From an uncultured Clostridia bacterium (GTDB lineage Bacteria > Bacillota_A > Clostridia > Oscillospirales > Oscillospiraceae), in contig CAMJQX010000065.1 in the NCBI GenBank assembly GCA_946408145.1, positions 1 to 8,062 of the forward strand: a stretch of 8,062 nt of DNA, in the 5' to 3' direction. The translations under genes were made by a program, and so were the position numbers. Under the pieces are notes generated by a model. That model did not search any database, was not told where the DNA came from, and saw only the letters and a list, made by a program, of their open reading frames with translations. This document shows positions 1 to 6,103 of this stretch, piece after piece; position 1 is the first letter of the stretch; each line of letters begins with the position of its first letter.

Positions 1-21
1 ATTGTTCAATTTTCAAGGTAC
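1..21 (-). other. rRNA-leader-like element
   Basis: Read on the minus strand, this edge segment contains CTTGAAAATTGAAC. It closely resembles the 'CTTTGAAAACTGAACA' type sequence found in clostridial rRNA transcripts, in the leader or just before 23S rRNA, where it is linked to antitermination and processing. It lies about 35 bases downstream of the proximal tandem promoter, as expected for a leader before 16S rRNA. The rRNA gene itself would lie outside the window to the left, so the identification is by resemblance and context. Confidence 0.5.
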
Positions 22-57
22 ACGCTTCGCCGCTCGCCTCTCGGCGGCAGCTTATGT

Positions 58-86
58 AGATTACCACGGGACGATCCGTTTGTCAA
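58..86 (-). promoter_or_regulatory. proximal housekeeping promoter of leftward stable-RNA operon
   Basis: On the minus strand there is a perfect -35 box TTGACA (81-86), a 17-base spacer, and a -10 box TAATCT (58-63) preceded by TGG, which gives an extended -10. A-tracts on the minus strand lie immediately upstream (91-96 and 112-117) and resemble an UP element. No open reading frame follows leftward within the remaining 57 bases. Instead a small GC-rich hairpin-capable stretch (about 30-49) leads into the rRNA-leader-like element at 1-21. This is the expected design of a strong, growth-rate-controlled rRNA promoter. The downstream gene is inferred, not seen. Confidence 0.75.
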
Positions 87-162
87 GAACTTTTTTCGAT
101 TTCCCGAAAAATTTTTTCCCGCTCCCGGATCGTGACCCGGCGTCTCTCTCGAGCGCCCGGCT

Positions 163-191
163 AATATACCACCGAATATCCCGCTTGTCAA
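163..191 (-). promoter_or_regulatory. distal housekeeping promoter of leftward stable-RNA operon
   Basis: This is a second minus-strand promoter with the same architecture: -35 TTGACA (186-191), a 17-base spacer, and -10 TATATT (163-168) again preceded by TGG. A-rich sequence lies upstream (about 196-222 on the minus strand). It sits 105 bases upstream of the proximal promoter. Tandem P1/P2 promoters are characteristic of bacterial rRNA operons, which supports assigning the pair to an rRNA operon starting left of the window. Between the two promoters is a short hairpin-capable segment at about 126-141. Confidence 0.75.
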
Positions 192-231
192 CAGCATTTT
201 TGCGCTTTTTCAAACATTTTTTGCGCACACT

Positions 232-261
232 ACATATTGTGGGTTGATATCGGGCATAATA
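232..261 (+). promoter_or_regulatory. candidate forespore (sigma-G-like) promoter of the ger operon
   Basis: The sequence CATAATA (255-261) fits the sigma-G -10 pattern CATnnTA. An ACATA block (232-236), one base from the sigma-G -35 form GCATA, lies 18 bases upstream. Germinant receptor operons in Bacillus are transcribed in the forespore by sigma-G, so context agrees with the match. The motif is short and degenerate. The predicted transcription start (about 267-269) falls on the ATG at 268, so either the mRNA is leaderless or the real promoter lies elsewhere. Confidence 0.4.
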
Positions 262-267
262 CGCTAC

Positions 268-1779
268 ATGTATACCGATCCCATTTCCTACCCTCGGCCG
301 CAGCCGAAGAAAGAGCCCGAATACCGCGGGCCGATCTCCCTCTTTGCCCTGAAAACGATCTTCTCCTCCTGCGCGGATTTTGAGACGCGCAGGCTGGCCT
401 TCGGTCTGGAGGGGCAGGTGGCGGTGCAGGCCTGCTGGCTCGACGGCCTCGTCTCCGGTCGGGACGCCGCCGAGGAGGTCCTGCGCCCGCTGACCGACAG
501 CCTGCGCGCGGGCGGCGCGGAGGACGAGGCCGCCGTCATCGCCCGCATCCTCGCCGGCGGCGTATACCGCGGCGCGGTGCACCGGCGCTCGGACATAAAC
601 CTGCTGACGGACGATCTCTGCCACGGGCATCTCGCGCTGATCTTCGACGAGAGCGCCGTTGCGCTCTGCTTTGAGCTGCGCTCGGCCGAAGTTCGGCCCG
701 TGGGCGAGCCGACGCTGGAGAAATCCCTCAAGGGCGGGCGCGACGCCTTCACCGAGACCCTGCGCACCAACACGGCGCTCGTGCGGCGGCGCGTCGCCTC
801 GCCGCGGCTCAAGCTGGCGGAGAGCTCGCTCGGCCGCCGCAGCAACACGCGCGTCGCCATCCTGTTTGTCGAGGGCCTGGTCTCCCCCGACACGCTGCGA
901 GAGCTCGCGGCGCGCGTGGATCGCCTGGATGTGGATTCCCTGCTCGCGCTCGGCTCGCTGGAGGAGTACATCGTCGACGCGCCGCGCTCGCCCTTTCCCC
1001 AGCTGCTGCACACCGAGCGGCCCGACCGCTTCGCCATGTACCTGCTGCAGGGCAGGATCGGCCTGCTGGTGGACGGGCTGCCCGTGGGCCTCGTGCTGCC
1101 GGTGACGCTCGCGGAGTTCATGAAGGTCACCGACGACGCGGGCACGCATTTTCTGGTGAGCTCCGTGCTGAGCCTGCTGCGCTGGACGGCGCTCGCGCTG
1201 GCGGCGCTGCTGCCGGCCTTCTACGCGGCCGTAGCCATGTACCACCAGGAGATGATCCCGACGCGGCTGCTGCTGTCGATCATCGAGGCCGAACGGGACG
1301 TGCCCTTCTCCACGGCGCTGGAGCTGCTGGGGATGCTGGGCGCCTTCGGCCTGGTGCAGGAGGCGGGCCTGCGCCTGCCGAGCCCCATCGGCGACACCGT
1401 CTCCATCATCGGGGCGCTGATCGTCGGGCAGGCCGCCGTGGAGGCCAGCCTCGTCTCGCCGATCGCGATCATCGTGGTGGCCTTCTCGGCCATCGCCTGC
1501 TACGCGCTGCCGAGTCAGGATCTGGCCGCCGCCGTGCGGCTCGCGCGGCTCCTGCTCCTGCTCGGCGCGATCCTCGGCGGGCTCTACGGCCTGACGCTGC
1601 TGCTGTGTCTGCTGCTCTGGCATCTGGCGGGCATCGACAGCTTCGGCGTCAACTACACCGCGCCGCTGAGCGACGGGCTGCGCGGCAATCTGCGCCGGGC
1701 CCTGCTCCATCCGCCCAAGCCCGCCGACAAGTTTCGCGACGCGCACCTGCGCACGCCCGATCGGAGAAAACAGAAATGA
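268..1779 (+). CDS. gerAA: spore germinant receptor subunit A (GerA family)
   Basis: This is the large membrane subunit of a spore germinant receptor, which acts in the spore inner membrane in sensing small-molecule germinants. At 503 residues it matches the family's usual length of about 480-520. The first ~295 residues form the soluble domain, ending in the conserved SPFPQ (241-245) and TERPD (249-253) motifs. The hydrophobic C-terminal half has helices at about 301-325, 378-414 and 426-452. The family signature EAGLRLPSPIGDTVS begins at residue 365 and continues as GALIVGQAAVEA. The tail is basic. I chose the ATG at 268. An in-frame TTG at 244 has no ribosome binding site, though the ATG also lacks a clear one. 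The stop overlaps the next start (ATGA), indicating translational coupling. SpoVAF is a paralogue, but the GerC and GerB partners downstream argue for a true receptor. The germinant cannot be predicted. Confidence 0.95.
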   Translation: MYTDPISYPRPQPKKEPEYRGPISLFALKTIFSSCADFETRRLAFGLEGQVAVQACWLDGLVSGRDAAEEVLRPLTDSLRAGGAEDEAAVIARILAGGVYRGAVHRRSDINLLTDDLCHGHLALIFDESAVALCFELRSAEVRPVGEPTLEKSLKGGRDAFTETLRTNTALVRRRVASPRLKLAESSLGRRSNTRVAILFVEGLVSPDTLRELAARVDRLDVDSLLALGSLEEYIVDAPRSPFPQLLHTERPDRFAMYLLQGRIGLLVDGLPVGLVLPVTLAEFMKVTDDAGTHFLVSSVLSLLRWTALALAALLPAFYAAVAMYHQEMIPTRLLLSIIEAERDVPFSTALELLGMLGAFGLVQEAGLRLPSPIGDTVSIIGALIVGQAAVEASLVSPIAIIVVAFSAIACYALPSQDLAAAVRLARLLLLLGAILGGLYGLTLLLCLLLWHLAGIDSFGVNYTAPLSDGLRGNLRRALLHPPKPADKFRDAHLRTPDRRKQK

Positions 1780-2927
1780 GAAGACTTACACACACCGCCC
1801 GGCGGAGGATCTGCGCGCTCGCGCTGCTGCTGCTGACGCCGACGCTCTGCGCCTGCTCCGACCTGCGCCAGGAGCGCCGGGAGCTGGAGCAGATGCAGAT
1901 CATCCAGACCGTGGGCGTGGACTATGCGCCGGGCGGCGTACGCCTGAGCCTCGCGGCCGCGGCGGGGCCGGAGGGGCAGGGGACGGCCCCGGCCCTGAGC
2001 GGAACAGGCAGGAACTACAGCGCGGCGCTGGCGCGGATCCGCGAGTCCTCGGTGGAGGAGGAGCTCTTCCTCGGCCACGTTCAGAGCCTGCTGGTCGGGC
2101 AGGAGGAGGCCGAGCACGGGCTCGGCGAGCTGCTGGGCAACGTGTGCCGCTCGGCGGACCTGCGGCTGGACATGCCGCTCTACATCGTGCGCGGCGGCAG
2201 CGCGGAGGACATGGTGCTCGGCGCAGGCAGCGGGGATCGCGGGATCACCGAGATCCTGCGCGCCGCAGACAGCCGCAGCGAGCGCCGGGAGGCGGAGCCG
2301 AACGGCAGCGCCGCGGCCCTGCTGCGCTCCCTGTCCCGCCGCGGCGGGGCGCTCGCCAGAGCCCTGCGCTACGAAAAAGCCGCCGAGGACGGCGGGATGA
2401 CCGCCGTGGACGCGGGGCTCGGGGTGCTGGCGGACGGTGTGCTTGCCGCCTGGATCGAGCCGGAAGACGCCCTCGGCGTCGAGCTGCTGCGCGGCGGCAC
2501 CGCCGGGCGGGAGCTGAGCGTGCTGGATCTCGGCGGGCTGCCCGCGGCGCTCGCGCTGCAGCGCGGCGAGAGCCGGGTCATCCCGGTCTGGAACGAGGAC
2601 GGGAGCCTGCGCGGCCTGGATGTGCTGGCGCAGGTGCGCGCCGCCGTGCTGGAGACCGCCGGGGACGGCGGTGAGGATCCCGACCACTATGAGGACTATC
2701 TGACCGCGCAGCTGGAATCAGCCGTCTCGGAGCGCATCGGGCGCATCCTGCGGCTGGCGCGGCAGCTGAAGCTGGACTTCCTCGGGCTGGAGGAGCGCGT
2801 CTCGCTCGCCTCGCCCGAGCGCTGGCGGGCGCTGGACGCCCCGCTCGGCGAGCTCCTTGACTCCCTGGAGATCAGCATCACCGTGCGCGGGGAGCTGCTG
2901 CACAGCTATGATTCCACGATGGAATAG
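1776..2927 (+). CDS. gerAC: spore germinant receptor lipoprotein, Ger(x)C family
   Basis: This is the lipoprotein subunit of the receptor, expected to be lipid-anchored on the outer face of the spore inner membrane. It has 383 residues, normal for the family. The N-terminus has a basic start, a leucine-rich core (about 14-21) and a lipobox-like LCAC with the candidate lipidated cysteine at residue 27. The early family block LEQMQIIQTVGVDY (37-50) follows. Then come the characteristic FLGHVQSLLVGQEEAEHGL stretch (98-116) and the RSADLRLDMPLYIVRGGSAEDM segment (125-146). The C-terminal block shows KLDFLGLEERV (332-342) and a tryptophan at 350. GGAG lies 9 bases before the ATG, which overlaps the gerA stop (ATGA), so this start is well supported. 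The middle (about 155-245) is Ala/Arg/Gly-rich and little conserved. GC content is very high; one sampled row, 2461-2520, is 80% GC. Confidence 0.93.
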   Translation: MRRLTHTARRRICALALLLLTPTLCACSDLRQERRELEQMQIIQTVGVDYAPGGVRLSLAAAAGPEGQGTAPALSGTGRNYSAALARIRESSVEEELFLGHVQSLLVGQEEAEHGLGELLGNVCRSADLRLDMPLYIVRGGSAEDMVLGAGSGDRGITEILRAADSRSERREAEPNGSAAALLRSLSRRGGALARALRYEKAAEDGGMTAVDAGLGVLADGVLAAWIEPEDALGVELLRGGTAGRELSVLDLGGLPAALALQRGESRVIPVWNEDGSLRGLDVLAQVRAAVLETAGDGGEDPDHYEDYLTAQLESAVSERIGRILRLARQLKLDFLGLEERVSLASPERWRALDAPLGELLDSLEISITVRGELLHSYDSTME

Positions 2928-2939
2928 AAGGATACCGCA

Positions 2940-4064
2940 ATGAAGGATATGGAACGCTTCTCGCGGCGGCAGCTGCTCTCTCTTGGCGCCGCTGCGGTCC
3001 TCTCTCCGGCGCTGCGGCTCTATCCCGCGGCCTCGGTGCGGCTGGCCGGGCGCGGCGCGTGGCTGTCGGCGCTCTGCTGTCTGCCGCCGCTGCTGCTCTA
3101 CGCCTGGCTCTTATGCCGCTTCACCGCCGCGCGGCGGGACGGGGAGGGCCTGGGCGAGCTGACGCTGCGCGCGCTGGGCGGGAAACTCGGCCGGGCGGCG
3201 CTGCTCCTGTACGGGCTATGGCTGCTGCTGTACGCGGGCTTTGTGCTGCGCGCGGCGGCGGAGCGCTTTGTGGTGGCGATCTTCCCCCGGAGCGCCCCCG
3301 GCTTTTTCGTGCTGACGCTGGGGCTTGCCGCGCTGCTCGCCTCGCTCGGCTCTCCGCGCGCGCTCGTGCGCACGGCGCGGATGCTCCTGCCCGTGCTGCT
3401 GGGCGTTATTTTGCTGCTGCTCCTGTTCTCGCTGCGGCAGATCGAGCCCGCAAACCTGCTGCCGCTGACGGAGGAGGACGCCCTGCCGGTGCTGCTCGGC
3501 GCCCTGCCGGTGGGGGAGGTGCTGCTGCTCGGCCTCTACGCCCCGGGCTTCCTGCTCGGCGGCGCGGAAAGGCAGAAAGACGAGCTGCGCGCCGGCGCGC
3601 TCTGGCTGCTGGGGCTCTGCCTGCTGCTGAGCGCCCTGTGCGCGGCGGTGCTCGGCTGCTTCGGCGCGGAGATCACGGCGCGTCTGAGCCTGCCCTTCTT
3701 CACGCTGGTTCGCAACCTCGTCTTCTTCCGCACACTGGAGCGTCTGGAAGCGCCGGTGGTCTCGCTGTGGCTGATCCCGGACTTCCTGCTCGCCTCGCTC
3801 GCGCTCTTCTGCGCCGGGATCTGCCTGCGGCTTAGCCTCGGCGCGGAGCCCGCATACCGGGGCGAGAAGCTTTCGGACATGCGCCGCGGGCGCTGGCTCA
3901 TTTGGCTGGGCGGCGCCGCCGCCATCGCGGCGGGACTGCTGATGGCCCCGAACGCCCGCGCCGTTTCGCTCTGGTCGGAGCGGATCATCCCCATCGGCCA
4001 GACCGCCGCCGCGGGCCTGATCCCCATTATTTATATGGTAGGGAAAAGCAAAAAACGGCTGTGA
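2940..4064 (+). CDS. gerAB: spore germinant receptor permease-like subunit (GerB family)
   Basis: This is the integral membrane subunit of the receptor, from the spore-germination branch of the amino acid-polyamine-organocation transporter superfamily. In characterised receptors the B subunit is implicated in germinant binding. The 374 residues carry about ten hydrophobic segments, near 12-30, 38-61, 87-105, 120-140, 147-166, 183-206, 219-243, 275-300, 317-337 and 350-368, which matches family length and topology. The N-terminal FSRRQLLSLGAAAVLSP (7-23) and the loop ERLEAPVVSLWLIPDF (267-282) resemble family blocks. An AGAAGGA ribosome binding site (2926-2932) overlaps the gerC stop, and only 12 bases separate the two genes, so this is the third gene of one operon. 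The A-C-B order differs from the classic Bacillus A-B-C. No convincing terminator follows. Confidence 0.92.
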   Translation: MKDMERFSRRQLLSLGAAAVLSPALRLYPAASVRLAGRGAWLSALCCLPPLLLYAWLLCRFTAARRDGEGLGELTLRALGGKLGRAALLLYGLWLLLYAGFVLRAAAERFVVAIFPRSAPGFFVLTLGLAALLASLGSPRALVRTARMLLPVLLGVILLLLLFSLRQIEPANLLPLTEEDALPVLLGALPVGEVLLLGLYAPGFLLGGAERQKDELRAGALWLLGLCLLLSALCAAVLGCFGAEITARLSLPFFTLVRNLVFFRTLERLEAPVVSLWLIPDFLLASLALFCAGICLRLSLGAEPAYRGEKLSDMRRGRWLIWLGGAAAIAAGLLMAPNARAVSLWSERIIPIGQTAAAGLIPIIYMVGKSKKRL

Positions 4065-4112
4065 TCGACGTCAGACAAAACTCGCTGCGCTTTGTCCGTC
4101 TTCCTCGCCGGC

Positions 4113-4140
4113 GGGCGCTTCGTGAAGCGCCCCTGCGGGG
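4113..4140. repeat. short palindrome pair in the ger/mutS-like intergenic region
   Basis: GGGCGCTT (4113-4120) pairs perfectly with AAGCGCCC (4125-4132) around a CGTG loop. An overlapping alternative hairpin is formed by CCCC (4130-4133) and GGGG (4137-4140). No T-run follows in either direction, so it does not look like an intrinsic terminator. It is the first of four adjacent repeat-like elements. Confidence 0.55.
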
Positions 4141-4160
4141 AAAGTGTCTGCTTATTCGCC

Positions 4161-4236
4161 GTAGGGGCGGCTATCAGCCGCCCGCAGCCCTGGTGCGGCA
4201 TCCGACCCGCGGGCCGCCGGGGGTGTCGGCCCCTAC
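4161..4236. repeat. 76-bp palindromic repeat-like element with GTAGGGGC ends
   Basis: The element is bounded by inverted ends GTAGGGGC (4161-4168) and GCCCCTAC (4229-4236). Inside the left end, GGGCGGCT (4165-4172) and AGCCGCCC (4176-4183) form a perfect 8-bp hairpin with an ATC loop. The right half is rich in GGCC/CCGG palindromes. Very similar GTAGGGGCGG...CCCCTAC elements are, from memory, common intergenic repeats in gut Clostridia. Only one copy is present here, so its repeated nature is inferred. It contains no gene and no transposase. Confidence 0.6.
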
Positions 4237-4271
4237 AGAGAGGACGCGCTTGCGCCGTGATGTCCTTTTCG

Positions 4272-4314
4272 GCCCCCTTGCCTAAAGGGGGCTGTCTGCG
4301 AAGCAGACTGGGGG
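4272..4314. repeat. double-hairpin intergenic repeat-like element
   Basis: Two hairpins lie back to back. GCCCCCTT (4272-4279) pairs with AAGGGGGC (4285-4292), and GTCTGC (4294-4299) pairs with GCAGAC (4303-4308) around a GAA loop. The element ends in GGGGG, which could also pair with the initial CCCCC to give an alternative fold. The pattern 'CCCTTGCCTAAAGGGGGCTG' is familiar to me as an interspersed intergenic sequence in Oscillospiraceae-type genomes. No T-tract follows on either strand. Confidence 0.6.
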
Positions 4315-4333
4315 ATATCAAAAGCGGATTGTT

Positions 4334-4418
4334 ATCCTGCGCGGAGCCGAGGGATCTGACCCGATTTGCACGCATCTGTGTTATGAGATTCTTCGTCGCT
4401 TTGCGCCTCAGAATGACA
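4334..4418. repeat. GATTCTTCG...CAGAATGACA interspersed-repeat-like element
   Basis: The right part (4386-4418) is an imperfect palindrome in which ATTCT (4388-4392) and AGAAT (4410-4414) bracket CG-rich arms. On the minus strand it reads TGTCATTCTGAGG and so on, a motif that recurs between genes in many bacterial genomes. The left part (4334-4357) begins ATCCTGCGCGG and ends GGGATCT, resembling a second degenerate unit of the same family. Only this copy is visible here. No coding capacity is convincing. Confidence 0.5.
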
Positions 4419-4462
4419 TGTTGAAAGAACAGCGGCTGTGACCGGAGTCACAGCCGCTGTTC
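4418..4462 (-). terminator. terminator hairpin of the MutS-like gene, containing its stop codon
   Basis: GAACAGCGGCTGTGAC (4427-4442) and its exact complement (4447-4462) form a perfect 16-bp stem with a 4-base loop. In the minus direction the stem is followed by TTTCAACAT, a weak U-tract. In the plus direction there is no T-run, so it serves mainly the minus-strand gene. That gene's TGA stop (4448-4450) and its last four codons lie inside the stem. Confidence 0.65.
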
Positions 4463-6031
4463 CAGTATCTGCGCCCGGGAGAAGGCGCGCTGTACCAGCT
4501 CCTCGTCAAAGCCCATCAGCCGCAGAAGCAGGATCGCGTTCCTTGATGTGGCCCTGCCCTCCCGCAGCAGGAAGTCAAAGATCATCTCTCCCTCCCCGAC
4601 CTGTTCCTCAAAGTGGTACAGGTCATAGCTATCGCTCAGGAGATCACAGAGTTCGATGTCATGCGTGGCGGCGAGGCACAGCGCGCCCGCTTCAGCCATA
4701 ACCTGCAGCACCACGCTGGAAGCCGCGATCCGCTCCACCGTGTTGGTCCCGCGCAGCACCTCGTCCACGACACAAAGGACCGCCGAATCCTCCTTCAGCG
4801 CGTCCAGGATGCGCTTGAGCGATTTTGTCTCCGCGATGTAGTAGCTCTCCCCGGCCATCAGATCGTCCCGCAGCGCCATGGAGGAGTAAATGCGAAAGGC
4901 CCGGCTCTCATAGGACTCCGCCGGAGCCGTGCAGATGCTCTGGGCGAGGATCGCCGACAGAGCCGCGGTTTTCAGATAGGTGGACTTTCCCGAGGCGTTG
5001 GAGCCTGTGATCAGGATAGAACGCTCCGTCACACAGTCGTTCGGCACGGGGTCGGACAGCAGCGGATGAAACAGAGCCTTAGCGCAGATCGCATTCGTGC
5101 TTCCCCGCTCAAAACGAAGGACAGGCTCGGCGTATTGCCCGAGACTCGCCCGGTAGGAGGCGACGGAGATCGCCGCGTCCAGCCTGCCAAGCTGCTCATG
5201 GATCGTAAACACGTCATCATGGCAGCGCCCCAGTTTGTTTTTCAAATACTCATAGGTAATGAGATCCAGCAGGGTAACGGTGAGGAGCAGATCCTCCATG
5301 CTGCCGTTGTCCATGCCTCGGGAGACGCCGCCCGTCCGGATAACGGCCCGCAGCCGGTCCAGGCTCGCGTAAGCCTCCTGCAGCTGCGCGTCGAGCTCCC
5401 CGTCGTGCAGCCGGCGCAGCTTCCTCACGGCAAAGATCATGTTGATCACATAGTTGACGGTGTCATAGTCCCGCTCTGAGCGGCGTCTGCCGAACTCATG
5501 TACGGCACAGTTGAGAAAGATCGCGGCCATGACGGCCCAGGCGCCGGCGCCGCGGCTGAGCACCGTCCAGACCGCCGCCGCAATCAGGAGCAGAAAACAG
5601 GTGAGATAAACGAGCAGGAGAGAGATCCCGTGCTCCTCCGGGTCAAAGGAGCGGCACAGATCCGCGCGCCGTGTGCAGCCGAGCCGGGCGAGGATCAGCT
5701 CCGCTCGCAGGCGGCGTTCCGGGTCTCTCTGCGCGTATTCGATCAGCGCCCTGCGGCGCTGAAAGCTCTCTTCGTCGAGTGCGGGGCTGCGCAGCATATA
5801 GTACAGATACTGCTCTCCGGAGCTGGAGCGTCTGGGATTGATCCGCTGAAACACGCGGTCCATGTCCAGATCGTTCCACGTGATCTCATCGATCAGAAAG
5901 GGATCGAGGCCCCTGTCCCGCCGGTAGTCATAGTAGGCGCGGATACTGCTCATGTCCCCCTCAAAATAAGTCGCGTCGGGGACTTTCCCATAGCCCTCCC
6001 GCAGCATTCGTTTCAGTTTTCTTGTTCTCAT
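4448..6031 (-). CDS. MutS-family membrane-associated ATPase
   Basis: This 527-residue protein has the MutS/ABC-type ATPase core at its C-terminus: Walker A GSNASGKST (343-351), a signature-like region DDLMAGESYYIAE (389-401), Walker B ending VVDE (421-424) followed by RGTNTVERIA, and the ATHD histidine switch (455-458). Upstream is an all-helical region (about 190-300) that may correspond to the MutS clamp/lever. Two hydrophobic helices at about 137-155 and 160-177 suggest membrane attachment. The N-terminal mismatch-recognition domain of MutS is absent, and so is the Smr/KOW arrangement of MutS2. It belongs to the poorly characterised 'MutS domain V' proteins of Firmicutes; its substrate is unknown. 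AAGGAG (6043-6048) lies 11 bases before the ATG. The gene follows directly on the upstream gene's terminator, with no room for its own promoter. One sampled row (4621-4680) is 57% GC, below the germination genes. Confidence 0.9.
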   Translation of the reverse strand: MRTRKLKRMLREGYGKVPDATYFEGDMSSIRAYYDYRRDRGLDPFLIDEITWNDLDMDRVFQRINPRRSSSGEQYLYYMLRSPALDEESFQRRRALIEYAQRDPERRLRAELILARLGCTRRADLCRSFDPEEHGISLLLVYLTCFLLLIAAAVWTVLSRGAGAWAVMAAIFLNCAVHEFGRRRSERDYDTVNYVINMIFAVRKLRRLHDGELDAQLQEAYASLDRLRAVIRTGGVSRGMDNGSMEDLLLTVTLLDLITYEYLKNKLGRCHDDVFTIHEQLGRLDAAISVASYRASLGQYAEPVLRFERGSTNAICAKALFHPLLSDPVPNDCVTERSILITGSNASGKSTYLKTAALSAILAQSICTAPAESYESRAFRIYSSMALRDDLMAGESYYIAETKSLKRILDALKEDSAVLCVVDEVLRGTNTVERIAASSVVLQVMAEAGALCLAATHDIELCDLLSDSYDLYHFEEQVGEGEMIFDFLLREGRATSRNAILLLRLMGFDEELVQRAFSRAQILEQRL

Positions 6032-6050
6032 TGTCGAACGCGCTCCTTCG

Positions 6051-6092
6051 CGGAAAAAATAACGGGCGGCGGGGCGTTTGCCCCGCCGCCCG
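6051..6092 (-). terminator. strong intrinsic terminator after the foldase gene
   Basis: CGGGCGGCGGGGC (6063-6075) and its exact complement (6080-6092) form a 13-bp, almost all-GC stem with a GTTT loop. On the minus strand the stem is followed by TTATTTTTT (6054-6062), a classic rho-independent terminator. It starts 11 bases after the foldase stop codon and ends only about 3 bases before the ribosome binding site of the MutS-like gene. Confidence 0.9.
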
Positions 6093-6103
6093 GCAGTATC
6101 ATC

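Noticed and set aside
244..267. TTG at 244 as the start of gerA
   Set aside because: It has no Shine-Dalgarno sequence and would put the candidate -10 box inside the coding region. The ATG at 268 gives normal family length.
61..1746. Long open frame (561 codons) on the minus strand
   Set aside because: It lies opposite gerA and has Arg/Gln/Ala-rich low-complexity composition typical of antisense frames in high-GC DNA. The plus-strand frame matches the GerA family over its whole length.
4074..4100. Stem GACAAA/TTTGTC just after gerB as an operon terminator
   Set aside because: The stem is only 6 bp with an 11-base loop and is followed by CCGTCTTCC rather than a T-run. No terminator for the ger operon is claimed.
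4113..4418. CRISPR array or tRNA cluster in the palindrome-rich gap
   Set aside because: There are no regularly spaced direct repeats, and no cloverleaf with a T-loop GTTC pattern or CCA end. The elements are unlike each other.
4031..4424. Two overlapping frames of about 110 codons in the gap after gerB
   Set aside because: They are built from the palindromic repeat elements on both strands, have no ribosome binding site and show no protein-like pattern.
4448..6031. Calling this gene canonical mutS or mutS2
   Set aside because: At 527 residues it lacks the mismatch-recognition domain, has two hydrophobic helices, and shows no MutS2-type Smr nuclease domain.
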